DNA of 64,000 nucleotides from an uncultured Clostridium sp. GTDB lineage: Bacteria > Bacillota > Clostridia > Lachnospirales > Lachnospiraceae. The notes beneath the pieces were generated by a model. That model saw nothing but the letters and a program-made list of their open reading frames with translations, was not told the origin of the DNA and ran no database searches. The stretch covers positions 62,001-126,000 of the forward strand of contig UQBG01000003.1 in the NCBI GenBank assembly GCA_900539185.1, read 5' to 3'. A program made the translations under genes and the position numbers. Positions 1 through 8,958 of the stretch are shown in pieces (positions within the stretch are counted from its first letter, which is position 1; every line of letters begins with the position of its first letter).

Positions 1-1215
1 CAGAATTCCATTCTTCTTTAAGAACTCTTGGAAGAACTGGAAGCCCTTCTCCGACTCCAGATTCGTATATCCCAGCATCCGTTCGATTCTAGGTCCTTCA
101 ACTACATATTCATCTTCTTTTTCATCATACGTCACTTCAAACGGAAGGGATACATCATCTGCAAATACAGATGGATCATACTCCGGTTCGAACTCGATCG
201 TTTCCTGCGGCAGCTCTTTCAGAATACCATTTACATGCCATAGCAGTTCTTTTACACCGGCACCTGTCACTGCAGAGATTGGGAATACAGGAATATTCAA
301 CGGTTCCATCTCTTCCCTGATCAGCTCCAATACCGTTTCCTGATCCATCTCAGACATAACATCGATCTTATTTGCCGCAATCACCTGTGGCTTCGTCGCC
401 ACATCGATTCCATACTTTTCCAGCTCCTTATGGATCGCCTTGATATCATTTACCGGATCCCTGCCCTCTGTAGATGCTGCATCCACCAGATGAATCAGTA
501 CCTTCGTCCGCTCGATATGTCGCAGAAACTCCAGTCCTAACCCTGTACCTTCCGCTGCTCCCTCGATGATACCGGGAATATCTGCGATCACAAAACCCTG
601 TCCGTCACTTAAGTCTACTACGCCCAGATTCGGTCGCAATGTCGTAAAGTGATAGTTTGCGATCTTTGGCCTGGCATTGGTTACTCTGGATAAAAATGTG
701 GACTTACCGACATTTGGGAATCCAACCAGTCCCACATCTGCGATCACCTTCAGCTCCAATGTGATCCAAAGCTCTTTTGCATCCTGTCCCGGCTGCGCAT
801 ACTTTGGTGCCTGCATAGTTGCGGTTGCATAGTGCATATTTCCCTTGCCGCCCCGGCCGCCTTTTAAAAACACCACCGGTTCCTTTTTATTTGACATATC
901 CAGAATCACCTTCCCGGACTCTGCCTCTTTAATCACTGTGCCAGGTGGAACCTTCAGGACTATGTCCTTACCGTCTGCACCATGGCAACGTCTCTTGCCA
1001 CCCTCTTCACCGTCACCGGCCTTGAACTTTCCGGCATTCCGATAATCTACCAGCGTATTCAGACCTTCATCTACCACGAAGATCACATCGCCGCCTTTTC
1101 CGCCATCGCCGCCGTCCGGCCCACCATCCGGCACATATAATTCTCTTCGAAAGCTCACATGTCCATCGCCGCCTTTTCCGGAACGGACATAGATTCTTGC
1201 TCTGTCTGCAAACAT
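1..1215 (-). CDS. obg: GTPase Obg (ObgE/CgtA), 3' end cut by window edge
   Basis: Obg is a ribosome-associated GTPase acting in late 50S assembly and stress signalling in the cytoplasm. From an ATG at 1213-1215, 405 codons are open to the left edge, so about 20 C-terminal residues are missing. The glycine-rich Obg fold covers residues 1-158 (SGKGGDGHVSFRRE near 12-25). The G1 motif GFPNVGKST is near 165-173, the G3 motif DIPG near 212-215, and NKID follows further on. An OCT-type C-terminal domain has begun. It is the last visible gene of the rplU-prp-rpmA-obg group, separated from rpmA by an intrinsic terminator, so its expression may be lower than that of the ribosomal genes. Confidence 0.97.
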   Translation of the reverse strand, partial: MFADRARIYVRSGKGGDGHVSFRRELYVPDGGPDGGDGGKGGDVIFVVDEGLNTLVDYRNAGKFKAGDGEEGGKRRCHGADGKDIVLKVPPGTVIKEAESGKVILDMSNKKEPVVFLKGGRGGKGNMHYATATMQAPKYAQPGQDAKELWITLELKVIADVGLVGFPNVGKSTFLSRVTNARPKIANYHFTTLRPNLGVVDLSDGQGFVIADIPGIIEGAAEGTGLGLEFLRHIERTKVLIHLVDAASTEGRDPVNDIKAIHKELEKYGIDVATKPQVIAANKIDVMSEMDQETVLELIREEMEPLNIPVFPISAVTGAGVKELLWHVNGILKELPQETIEFEPEYDPSVFADDVSLPFEVTYDEKEDEYVVEGPRIERMLGYTNLESEKGFQFFQEFLKKNGIL

Positions 1216-1250
1216 AGTCTCACCTAACCTTTATGCTCTACTTCAAAACT

Positions 1251-1278
1251 AAAAAGGGACACTAACAAGTAGTGTCCC
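1251..1278 (-). terminator. Intrinsic terminator between rpmA and obg
   Basis: On the minus strand a 9-bp perfect stem (arms 1256-1264 and 1270-1278, 5-base loop) is followed by a T run (A run at 1251-1255 on the plus strand). It lies after rpmA and before obg and could act as a partial terminator lowering obg expression. Confidence 0.85.
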
Positions 1279-1288
1279 CAAAAAATTC

Positions 1289-1576
1289 TTATTCGTTAAC
1301 GACAGGGTAAATAGAAACCTGCTTCTTGTCTCTGCCTTTTCTCTCGAAACGAACAACACCGTCTACTAAAGCAAATAAGGTATCGTCGCCGCCTTTACCC
1401 ACATTAACACCTGGATGAATCTTAGTTCCACGCTGTCTGTATAAGATGTTACCAGCCTTTACGAACTGTCCGTCAGCTCTCTTTGCGCCTAAACGCTTAG
1501 CCTCAGAGTCACGTCCGTTCTTTGTAGAACCAACACCCTTCTTATGTGCAAAAAATTGAAGGTTCATCTGCATCAT
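1289..1576 (-). CDS. rpmA: 50S ribosomal protein L27 with cleavable N-terminus
   Basis: L27 reaches the peptidyl transferase centre of the large subunit. The 95-residue protein carries the Firmicute-type N-terminal extension ending LQFF at residues 6-9, before AHKKGVGSTKNGRDS. In Firmicutes the extension is removed by the protease Prp after the FF pair, and prp is the next gene upstream. The start at 1576 is supported by AGGAGG about 10 bases upstream; a second ATG lies directly after and another three codons in. The gap from prp is five bases, so the genes are co-transcribed. Confidence 0.98.
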   Translation of the reverse strand: MMQMNLQFFAHKKGVGSTKNGRDSEAKRLGAKRADGQFVKAGNILYRQRGTKIHPGVNVGKGGDDTLFALVDGVVRFERKGRDKKQVSIYPVVNE

Positions 1577-1581
1577 CTTCG

Positions 1582-1914
1582 TTACACCTCCTTAGTGTTA
1601 ACTTTCAAATACTTAGTTCCATATTCCTTTTGTATGCCCTCCAGCCCTAACAGCATCGCACGGATCAGAAGATCTGCTTCTGAAGATACCGGACTGTCCA
1701 GATGATAGTCCATCCGTCCCAGCTCCTGTTCACATTCTGTTGAAAATGAACTGTCGGTGAATGCTTCAATCGAATTCACTGCTGTGATCGTCAATACAGA
1801 AACCGCACTGCATACGATATCCTCGCCGTATTCCGCATACTCCGCATGTCCCAGCGTATGAAACCCTGTATACTTCTGCTGTTTCGTGTCATAATCCACT
1901 GTTATACGTATCAT
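1582..1914 (-). CDS. prp: Ribosomal-processing cysteine protease Prp
   Basis: This 110-residue protein belongs to the Prp (YsxB, DUF464) family, cysteine proteases that trim the N-terminus of L27. The catalytic pair is visible as His23 in GHAEYAEYG and Cys35 in DIVCSAVS. Its place between rplU and rpmA is the standard Firmicute order, and the downstream L27 carries the matching cleavage site, so enzyme and substrate are made from one transcript. The ribosome binding site (AGGT) is moderate. Confidence 0.95.
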   Translation of the reverse strand: MIRITVDYDTKQQKYTGFHTLGHAEYAEYGEDIVCSAVSVLTITAVNSIEAFTDSSFSTECEQELGRMDYHLDSPVSSEADLLIRAMLLGLEGIQKEYGTKYLKVNTKEV

Positions 1915-1926
1915 AGGGCACCTGCT

Positions 1927-2235
1927 TTAAGCATTAATTGCTTTGATCTCAACCTTTGTATATGGCTGTCTGTGTCCCTGCTTCTTGTGATAGCCGGTCT
2001 TTCTCTTGTACTTATACACGATAACCTTCTTGCTCTTGCCTTCGCCTACAACTTCTGCTGTAACCTTAGCATCTGCTACCTTATCACCGCAAAGAACTTC
2101 TGTGTCGTTGTTAACAACTACAACATCGTCAAATGTAACAGTTTCACCTGTTGCTGCATTTAACTTCTCTACATAAATGATATCGCCTTCAGCTACCTTG
2201 TACTGCTTGCCACCTGTTGCAATAATTGCGTACAT
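1927..2235 (-). CDS. rplU: 50S ribosomal protein L21
   Basis: L21 binds 23S rRNA in the large subunit. The 102-residue protein has the typical start MYAIIATGGKQYKVAEGD and the C-terminal RKTGYHKKQGHRQPYTKV segment that contacts rRNA. The start is preceded by AAGGAGG. It is the first gene of the rplU-prp-rpmA-obg transcript, with a sigma-A promoter and a candidate leader RNA upstream. Confidence 0.98.
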   Translation of the reverse strand: MYAIIATGGKQYKVAEGDIIYVEKLNAATGETVTFDDVVVVNNDTEVLCGDKVADAKVTAEVVGEGKSKKVIVYKYKRKTGYHKKQGHRQPYTKVEIKAINA

Positions 2236-2242
2236 TCTGGTA

Positions 2243-2310
2243 TCCTCCTTTTATCATTACTCGCCAACTTCGGTGGTGCCACATAGACACACTTCGACCT
2301 CGTTGTGCGG
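2243..2310 (-). ncRNA. Candidate L21 leader RNA (rplU autoregulatory leader)
   Basis: The roughly 80-base untranslated leader of rplU can fold, with GCCGCACA pairing to TGTG and TGTGGC segments downstream, followed by a CACCACCGAAG stretch before the ribosome binding site. Firmicute rplU genes are known to have a conserved L21 leader that likely gives feedback control. I assign it from position and folding potential only; a covariance-model match would decide. Confidence 0.5.
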
Positions 2311-2321
2311 CATACTCATAT

Positions 2322-2350
2322 AGTATATCGATTTCATTCCTGGTTGTCAA
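2322..2350 (-). promoter_or_regulatory. Sigma-A promoter of rplU operon
   Basis: The -35 TTGACA (2345-2350) and -10 TATACT (2322-2327) are separated by exactly 17 bases. The -35 box lies inside the last codons of rng, so the ribosomal operon starts from within the end of the upstream gene. Confidence 0.85.
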
Positions 2351-3542
2351 GTCTTATTTGCTCTATAAGTGAAGGTTTTACCTTCTTTCTGGTCAGTTCT
2401 ACCAGATTTAACTTTGTCATCTCAATATAACTGGTCGGAATCCGATCCTTCCGGATTTCCCTTTGAAAATGTTCCACGAGACTTTGCCGGTTTTCTGCCT
2501 GTTCCATATCGATGAAATCTATCATTATAATACCGGACAGATTCCGCAGCCGCAGTTGTCTGGCGATCTCGGATGCTGCCTCCTGATTCACCTTCAAAAA
2601 ATGAGCCTGCTTTTCTTTTTTATTTACTGCCTTACCGGTATTTACATCGATCACAACCATCGCCTCGGTCTGTTCGATTACCAGATAGGCACCGGACTTC
2701 AGCCACACCCGGCTTACGGTCAATTCCTTCCAGTCCCGATCCAGACGGTATACGGCATACAGTGGTTGCAGCTCCGGTTTATAAAGGTCGGTTTTGACGG
2801 TGATTGCCTTTGCCTTCGCATAGGTCTGCAGTTCCTCCTGAATCACCGGAAGATCGGTAACGATTCGATCCAGTGATTCGCCGTTATAGTCATCCATAAG
2901 CTGCATGAGCGGCGTTCGTTCCCGATACAGACAGGAATACACCTTATGGCAGGCTGCATGTGCCTGAATTTCTTCCAGTTTCGCCAGTAGTTCCCGGCAC
3001 TCCTTCTGAACATCCTCTGTCGTGCTCTCATATGCACTTGTCCGTACCACTATATCATATGTTTTCTGTGCCTTCTCTGCCAGCAATGCTTTCAGACCGG
3101 TACGGATCATCTCTGTTTTTTCATCCCGCGGCAGCTTTCTGGATATATGAACGGTACCATTTCCCAGCATTACAACCACCAGACGGCCACTCATACGCAG
3201 TTGCGCATCGCACAGGGGGGCCTTCGTTTTGATCGCATCCTTTGTCACCTGCACCAGAATTTCATCTCCGATTACCGGTTTCGAATTTGATTTTGGATTT
3301 AAAAACAAATGCCGGTTCTCCTTTAAGGAATAATAACAGTTCACCCCCGGCTGTATTTCTACAAATGCAGCATCCAGATTGCGAACAATATTCTGGATCC
3401 TTCCTACATAAATATTCCCCAGAACGGTTCTTTCTGTGTTTTCTTTCGAAGGAAGCAGATTCAGTTCTGTCAGCTTCTCATCCTCATAGTAGCAGGCGCA
3501 CAGATGCCCCTCATAGGCCGTTATCATCAGTTCCCGTTTCAT
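2334..3542 (-). CDS. rng: Ribonuclease E/G family protein
   Basis: A single-strand endoribonuclease for rRNA and mRNA processing. The 402-residue protein has an S1-like N-terminal region (LGNIYVGRIQNIVRNLDAAFVEI near 41-63) and the DNase I-like catalytic core. The two metal-binding aspartates are visible as D299 in VVIDVNTGK and D342 in IMIDFIDM. It ends near residue 400 without an obvious CPxCxG zinc-link, so it is the short Clostridial type. Its ATG overlaps the stop of the upstream gene by one base (TGATG), indicating translational coupling. Confidence 0.93.
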   Translation of the reverse strand: MKRELMITAYEGHLCACYYEDEKLTELNLLPSKENTERTVLGNIYVGRIQNIVRNLDAAFVEIQPGVNCYYSLKENRHLFLNPKSNSKPVIGDEILVQVTKDAIKTKAPLCDAQLRMSGRLVVVMLGNGTVHISRKLPRDEKTEMIRTGLKALLAEKAQKTYDIVVRTSAYESTTEDVQKECRELLAKLEEIQAHAACHKVYSCLYRERTPLMQLMDDYNGESLDRIVTDLPVIQEELQTYAKAKAITVKTDLYKPELQPLYAVYRLDRDWKELTVSRVWLKSGAYLVIEQTEAMVVIDVNTGKAVNKKEKQAHFLKVNQEAASEIARQLRLRNLSGIIMIDFIDMEQAENRQSLVEHFQREIRKDRIPTSYIEMTKLNLVELTRKKVKPSLIEQIRLDNQE

Positions 3543-4234
3543 CAGAAGCGTTCACCTGCCTCTAAGAGTGATACCAGTTCGCCCTGCTCATTCCGCATGT
3601 AGGTTTCCAGCCGATGCACCCGGAATGCCATCTTCTGATAGTCGATTGACAGATATCGGCACATAGCCTCCATTACCAGCTCCGGTTTAATATTATCCAC
3701 ACTACCGGTTGAAAGCAGCATATAAATTCCATCGTTCCGGCTATTTATTTTAAAAATAAACGGCTTAATATCCATCAACGTTTCTTTGGTCTTAGACACC
3801 TTTACAACCTCGATTTTTTCCTGCCCGTAAAAGCCCTCTAACGCTTGCTGAAAGGTCTGTATATCACCATACCCTTCTCGCATCCGGATCACATAGTCGG
3901 AGCCTGCCACGACTGCCATTGCCGTCTTGGCTCCCTCCTTCAATGCTACGATATCTTTCACTTCCATCCCCGGTACCATAGTTTCATTCAGACGTGCAAC
4001 CATATCGGCACTGGTTGTGACGGTATTCATCTCCGCATCGAAGTATTCACCTTCACTGGTCACTCCCAGTCCAAGCGGGGCGGCAAAAGTAATGAGCTGA
4101 TGTGGACTGTAACCTTGTGAATATGTTACATCCAGCCCTGCCCGTCGGATTGCCTTCTGATAATACCGCATGACATCCAGATGCCCAATATAGCGGAGAA
4201 CACCTGTTTTTGCATACTTAATTCTTATCTTCAA
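3542..4234 (-). CDS. TIGR03936-type radical SAM-associated protein (DUF2344)
   Basis: This protein (about 230 residues) matches the DUF2344 family that accompanies, or is fused to, B12-binding radical SAM proteins of the TIGR03960 type. KIRIKYAKTGVLRYIGHLD at its start and YSQGYSPHQLITFAAPLGLG are typical; the exact reaction is not known. I chose a TTG start at 4232-4234 because GGAGGAGG lies 8 bases upstream and the family begins at KIRIKYAK. A longer in-frame start at 4267 would overlap the upstream gene by 50 bases. It sits between the radical SAM gene and rng with overlaps on both sides. Confidence 0.9.
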   Translation of the reverse strand: MKIRIKYAKTGVLRYIGHLDVMRYYQKAIRRAGLDVTYSQGYSPHQLITFAAPLGLGVTSEGEYFDAEMNTVTTSADMVARLNETMVPGMEVKDIVALKEGAKTAMAVVAGSDYVIRMREGYGDIQTFQQALEGFYGQEKIEVVKVSKTKETLMDIKPFIFKINSRNDGIYMLLSTGSVDNIKPELVMEAMCRYLSIDYQKMAFRVHRLETYMRNEQGELVSLLEAGERF

Positions 4235-6083
4235 AACAGACACCTCCTCCGAATCCGGCTGCTCCACAGCCCGAACACTGCTGTTTACAGTTTGGCGTTA
4301 CTTCCGCACGCTTCGCACGCTCCCACTCACGGATAAAGAACTGCTTTGTTACACCGACATCGATAAAATCCCATGGAAGGATCTCATCCACAGACCGTTC
4401 CCGATGTGTATAAAAATCAATATCGATCTGATGATCTGCAAATGCCTGATCCCAGATCTCCTGATGAAACATCTCATGCCACGCATCAAATATGCATCCA
4501 TTCTGATATGCCTGCAAAATAGCAGGTGCCAGCTTTCGATCACCTCTGGCAAAAATGCCTTCCATGATTGTTAAATCCGCATCATGATATCGATAGCTCA
4601 GACTCTTTCGATTCTTCTGCCGGAAAAATCCATCCTTTACATAATGTGCTTTCCGCAGAAATTCTTCTTCCGTATTCATAGACGCCCACTGAAATGGTGT
4701 GAACGGCTTCGGTACAAAGAAAGAAGAACTGGCGGTAATCGATACTTTTCCGATCCGTTCTTCCTTTGGAATCGTATAATAGTCAACTGCCAACTGCTCG
4801 CAGAGCTTTGGAATCTCCATCAGATCCTCTTCCGTTTCCGTCGGTAGTCCTACCATGAAGTAGAACTTTACCTTCGTCCAACCACCTCGAAACGCCTTCA
4901 TTGCTCCTTCGCGTATCATTTCTTCCGTCAGACCTTTATTGATAACATTCCGGAGCCTCTGACTTCCTGCCTCTGCAGCAAAGGTCAGACTACTCTTCTT
5001 AATATCCTGCACCCGTTTCATGACATCCAGAGAGAATGAATCGATTCGAAGCGATGGCAGTGCAATATTCACCTTCTGTTTTCCCATCTCCTCGATCAGA
5101 AACTCGGTAAGCTCCGGCAGACCTTCATAATCACTGGAGCTTAAGGAGCTTAACGTAATCTCCTCATGACCGGTGTTTTGGATCATTTCTATGGCATACC
5201 GCTTCATCCGTTCCACATTTTTTTCTCTTGTCGGCCGGTAGATAGCTCCTGCCTGACAGAATCGGCACCCCCGGATACAGCCACGCTGGATCTCCAAGGT
5301 TACACGGTCCTGCGTCGCCTTAATAAACGGCACGATCGGCTTCATCGGATATGGAACCGCGTCAAAGTCCATTACCACCTGCTTCCGAATCTTTCGTTTT
5401 GCATGCGGATTATTCGGTTCAAAGCTCTCGATCGTTCCATCTGCATGATAGGTCACATCATAGAACTGCGGCACATAGATTCCTTCGATCTCTGCCGCCA
5501 TTTCCAGAAACCGATAGCGGCTGCCTCCGTTTTTCTTATTCTCTCTGTATGCATTTAACAGTGGTTCATATACCGTTTCTCCTTCTCCGATATAAAACAG
5601 ATCGAAAAAGTCTGCAATCGGTTCGGGATTATAGCTGCATGGACCACCGCCGATGACAATCGGATCCTCTTCTCCCCGTTCCGTCGCCAGAAGCGGAATC
5701 CGGCTCAGATCGATAATCTGCAGAATATTCGTATAACACATCTCATACTGCAGTGTAATTCCCAGAAAATCAAACGCCCGGATCGGATCCTGTGATTCTA
5801 ACGCAAATAACGGAATCTTCTGTTCTCTCATAATCGCATCCAGATCCGGCCACGGCGAGTACACCCGTTCACACCAGACACCGTCCATCCGGTTGAACAT
5901 ATCATAAAGAATCTGAATGCCCAGGTGTGACATTCCGATCTCATATGCATCCGGAAAACACATACAAAATCGAATATCCACCTGAGCCTTGTCCTTTACT
6001 ACACTATTTACTTCATTTCCGATATATCGTGCCGGCTTCTCTACCGTCATCAGAATCTCATCGGATAACGCTAATCTTTCCAT
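4218..6083 (-). CDS. TIGR03960-type B12-binding radical SAM protein
   Basis: A 621-residue radical SAM enzyme. The N-terminal part resembles a B12-binding-like domain, and the 4Fe-4S motif CIRGCRFC gives C269, C273 and C276. The C-terminus is Cys-rich (CKQQCSGCG followed by GGGVC), which may hold a further cluster or zinc. The family pairs with the DUF2344 protein encoded next, and both lie beside rng in many Clostridia. The substrate is unknown; a role in tRNA or RNA modification is only a guess from the context. Confidence 0.92.
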   Translation of the reverse strand: MERLALSDEILMTVEKPARYIGNEVNSVVKDKAQVDIRFCMCFPDAYEIGMSHLGIQILYDMFNRMDGVWCERVYSPWPDLDAIMREQKIPLFALESQDPIRAFDFLGITLQYEMCYTNILQIIDLSRIPLLATERGEEDPIVIGGGPCSYNPEPIADFFDLFYIGEGETVYEPLLNAYRENKKNGGSRYRFLEMAAEIEGIYVPQFYDVTYHADGTIESFEPNNPHAKRKIRKQVVMDFDAVPYPMKPIVPFIKATQDRVTLEIQRGCIRGCRFCQAGAIYRPTREKNVERMKRYAIEMIQNTGHEEITLSSLSSSDYEGLPELTEFLIEEMGKQKVNIALPSLRIDSFSLDVMKRVQDIKKSSLTFAAEAGSQRLRNVINKGLTEEMIREGAMKAFRGGWTKVKFYFMVGLPTETEEDLMEIPKLCEQLAVDYYTIPKEERIGKVSITASSSFFVPKPFTPFQWASMNTEEEFLRKAHYVKDGFFRQKNRKSLSYRYHDADLTIMEGIFARGDRKLAPAILQAYQNGCIFDAWHEMFHQEIWDQAFADHQIDIDFYTHRERSVDEILPWDFIDVGVTKQFFIREWERAKRAEVTPNCKQQCSGCGAAGFGGGVCFEDKN

Positions 6084-6112
6084 TCGTAGTAATCCTTTAT
6101 CATTTATTTGAA

Positions 6113-7375
6113 CTACTCAATCACAACTTTATAAATAGTCTTCTTACCCTTGCGGATGATGATAGAACCATCTGTAATGTCCGCATCCGTCAGCTTTCTG
6201 GTTGGATCTGTCACCTTTTCATCATTGATCTTAACGCCGCCCTGCTCCATATTCCGGCGGGCATCTCCGCGTCCGCTGCACATCTTTGTATCAACCAGAA
6301 CGGTAATCAGATCGATTCCCTCCTCGAACTGTGCTTTCGTGTAGGTGATTGATGGCATATGATCGCTGACACCACCGCTTGCAAATACGGTTCTTGCAGC
6401 CTCCTGTGCCTTCTTTGCTTCTTCCTCACCATGTACGATCTTGGTGATCTCATAGGCCAGAACTTCCTTAGCCTTATTGATCTCAGCACCTTCTAATGCA
6501 CCCAGACGACGTACCTCATCCATCGGCAGGAAGGTCAGAAGTCCCAGACACCGCTCTACATTGCCATCTTCGATATTTCTCCAGTACTGGTAGAACTCAT
6601 ACGGAGTCGTCTTCTTCGGATCAAGCCATACGGCTCCCTTCATCGTCTTACCCATCTTCTTACCGTCAGAGGTCGTCAACAGTGTAAAGGTCAGACCAAA
6701 TGCAGGATCCTTAGCCGGTATCACACCATCCGGGCTCTCAGCGATCTTCTTACGACGAATCAGATCCGCACCTGCCAAGATGTTCGACCACTGGTCATCT
6801 CCACCCATCTCTACCTTACAGCCGTACTTCTTATTCAGCATATAGAAGTCATATGCCTGCATCAGCATATAGTTAAACTCGAAGAAGGTCAGACCATTTT
6901 CCATACGCTGCTTATAACACTCAGCCGTCAGCATACGGTTTACCGAAAAATGCACGCCAACCTCCCGCAGAAATGTTACATAATTCAGATCTAACAGCCA
7001 GTCTGCATTGTTCACCATGATTGCCTTATCATTATCAAAGTCAATAAAGTGGGAAAGCTGCTCCTTAAACCGATTTGCATTATAGTCAATCGTCTCTCTG
7101 GTCATCATGGTACGCATATCTGACTTACCACTCGGGTCTCCGATCATAGTTGTACCGCCACCGATCAATGCAATCGGTGTATGACCATGCTGCTGCATAT
7201 GCATCATAGCCATAATCGTTAAAAAGTGTCCGACGGTCAGACTATCAGCGGTCGCATCAAAGCCAATATAAAACTTTACCTTCTCTTTTCCCAACAGATC
7301 CCGTAACTGCTCATCGTGTGTTGTCTGAGCAATAAAGCCACGTTCCTTTAGGACGTCAAATACATTTTCTTCCAT
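6113..7375 (-). CDS. tyrS: Tyrosine--tRNA ligase
   Basis: Class I aminoacyl-tRNA synthetase charging tRNA-Tyr. The HIGH-type motif is TVGHFL (47-52), the KMSKS-type loop is KKMGKT (239-244), and the C-terminal S4-like RNA-binding domain contains GVKINDEKVTD. Its 420 residues match the usual bacterial TyrS length. The gap to the upstream pepD is only 65 bases, too short for a T-box leader, so tRNA-dependent antitermination is not seen here. Confidence 0.98.
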   Translation of the reverse strand: MEENVFDVLKERGFIAQTTHDEQLRDLLGKEKVKFYIGFDATADSLTVGHFLTIMAMMHMQQHGHTPIALIGGGTTMIGDPSGKSDMRTMMTRETIDYNANRFKEQLSHFIDFDNDKAIMVNNADWLLDLNYVTFLREVGVHFSVNRMLTAECYKQRMENGLTFFEFNYMLMQAYDFYMLNKKYGCKVEMGGDDQWSNILAGADLIRRKKIAESPDGVIPAKDPAFGLTFTLLTTSDGKKMGKTMKGAVWLDPKKTTPYEFYQYWRNIEDGNVERCLGLLTFLPMDEVRRLGALEGAEINKAKEVLAYEITKIVHGEEEAKKAQEAARTVFASGGVSDHMPSITYTKAQFEEGIDLITVLVDTKMCSGRGDARRNMEQGGVKINDEKVTDPTRKLTDADITDGSIIIRKGKKTIYKVVIE

Positions 7376-7440
7376 CTTTGTATATCTCCTTTTTATATTT
7401 CCTCTTTAATTTCAGTTACTCCTGATTTTTCTATTTTTAA

Positions 7441-8925
7441 TCACATCTGCAGATTTCCCGCAAAATATGCCAATATCTCAAGTACATATGCGTAGGTCCG
7501 CTGTACGGAAGAGATACTCATCCGCTCCTGCGGTGTGTGAATATCTAAAATATCCGGTCCGGTCGATACGATATCCAGCTCCGGCAGCTTCGATAACAGA
7601 ATTCCACACTCTAATCCGGCATGAATCACCTCTACAACCGGTGTCTTCTGGTACATCCGCTCATACACCTCTATCATACCCTTGCGCAGCTTCGAATCCT
7701 TCCGATACTGCCACCCCGGATATCTGGACTGCGTCCGACATTCAAATCCACAAATAGAAGCCAGATATGTCAACCGCTGTTCCAACAACTCTAACGCTGC
7801 CGGATTGCTGCTCCGATTCGACAGTTCTACATATAACTCATCTTCCCGCATCTGAACAATCGCCAGATTCAGAGATGTCTCCGGAAGTTCCGCTATCGAC
7901 TGACTCATCGCCTGTACACCGGTCGGCAAAACAGCCAACAGTTGTATCAGCGCCTGCATATCTGCCTCAGACAGTACATTCAAATGTCCGTTCTTCACCT
8001 TATACTCCACACCACACGGTTGTATATCAATCAGCACACCCGGATCAGAATCCTGATAAGCCTCTGCAAATAAGGTCTGTACTCGTTCTACCACCTGTTG
8101 TGCTGCTGTGACATCTTCCTCGGATTGAAACAGAATCACGGCCCTTGCCTCTCTCGGAATCGCATTATGCTTCGTACCACCCTGAAGAGAAATCAGCCGA
8201 ATCTGCAGAGATGTGAATAATTCCGACAGTACAGTTGACATAACTTTATTACCGTTAATTCTTCCATTTTGAATCTCGACGCCGGAATGTCCACCCAGCA
8301 GACCATGCACATAAATCTCATAGGCAAATCCCTGTGCAGTTTCTCTCCGACAGCTCCTGTGAAGCTCTAAGGTTGATCCACCCGCACAGCCGACTGTCAG
8401 CACACCTTCGTCTTCACTATCCAGATTCAGCAGGTACGACGCCTTCAGATCCGAAGAATCCAGATTCATAGCTCCATCCATACCGACTTCCTCTTCCGTC
8501 GTGAATACGATCTCCAGCGGTGGATGTATCAATGATTCATCCTCCAGGATTGCCAGTGCCATAGCAATAGCGATTCCATCATCTCCACCCAGCGTTGTGC
8601 CTTCTGCCTGTACATAGTCACCCCGTATCTGTAGCTTCAGCCCTTCTCGCTCGAAATCATGCTGTCCGCCTGGAACCTGTTCACACACCATATCCAGATG
8701 CCCCTGCAGCATCATCACAGGTGCTGATTCCTGTCCTTTGGAACCCGGCTTATGAATCACAACATTATTCCACGCATCCTGCCGCACCTGCAGTCCCAGC
8801 TTCTTTGCTACTGACACACAATAATCACTGACCGCCCTGGTATGATACGATCCTCTTGGTATATTCGATATTTCTTCAAAATAGTAAAAGACCCGGTTCG
8901 GTTGTAACTCCGATAATATGCCCAT
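7441..8925 (-). CDS. pepD: Aminoacyl-histidine dipeptidase (PepD, M20 family)
   Basis: Cytosolic zinc dipeptidase cleaving Xaa-His and other dipeptides. The 494 residues carry M20 metal ligands: GHLDM (H76, D78), LGGDDGIA (near 112-119) and the TTEEEVGMDG glutamates (near 142-151). A dimerisation or lid insert follows (HGLLGGHSGVEI), as in PepD. It stands in a single-direction run with the UPF0210 gene upstream and tyrS downstream. Confidence 0.95.
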   Translation of the reverse strand: MGILSELQPNRVFYYFEEISNIPRGSYHTRAVSDYCVSVAKKLGLQVRQDAWNNVVIHKPGSKGQESAPVMMLQGHLDMVCEQVPGGQHDFEREGLKLQIRGDYVQAEGTTLGGDDGIAIAMALAILEDESLIHPPLEIVFTTEEEVGMDGAMNLDSSDLKASYLLNLDSEDEGVLTVGCAGGSTLELHRSCRRETAQGFAYEIYVHGLLGGHSGVEIQNGRINGNKVMSTVLSELFTSLQIRLISLQGGTKHNAIPREARAVILFQSEEDVTAAQQVVERVQTLFAEAYQDSDPGVLIDIQPCGVEYKVKNGHLNVLSEADMQALIQLLAVLPTGVQAMSQSIAELPETSLNLAIVQMREDELYVELSNRSSNPAALELLEQRLTYLASICGFECRTQSRYPGWQYRKDSKLRKGMIEVYERMYQKTPVVEVIHAGLECGILLSKLPELDIVSTGPDILDIHTPQERMSISSVQRTYAYVLEILAYFAGNLQM

Positions 8926-8958
8926 ACTATACTCCTATCTGCAGATTGCTCTCTTTTC

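Noticed and set aside
7376..7440. T-box leader before tyrS
   Set aside because: Only 65 bases separate pepD and tyrS, and neither a specifier stem nor a T-box sequence is seen.
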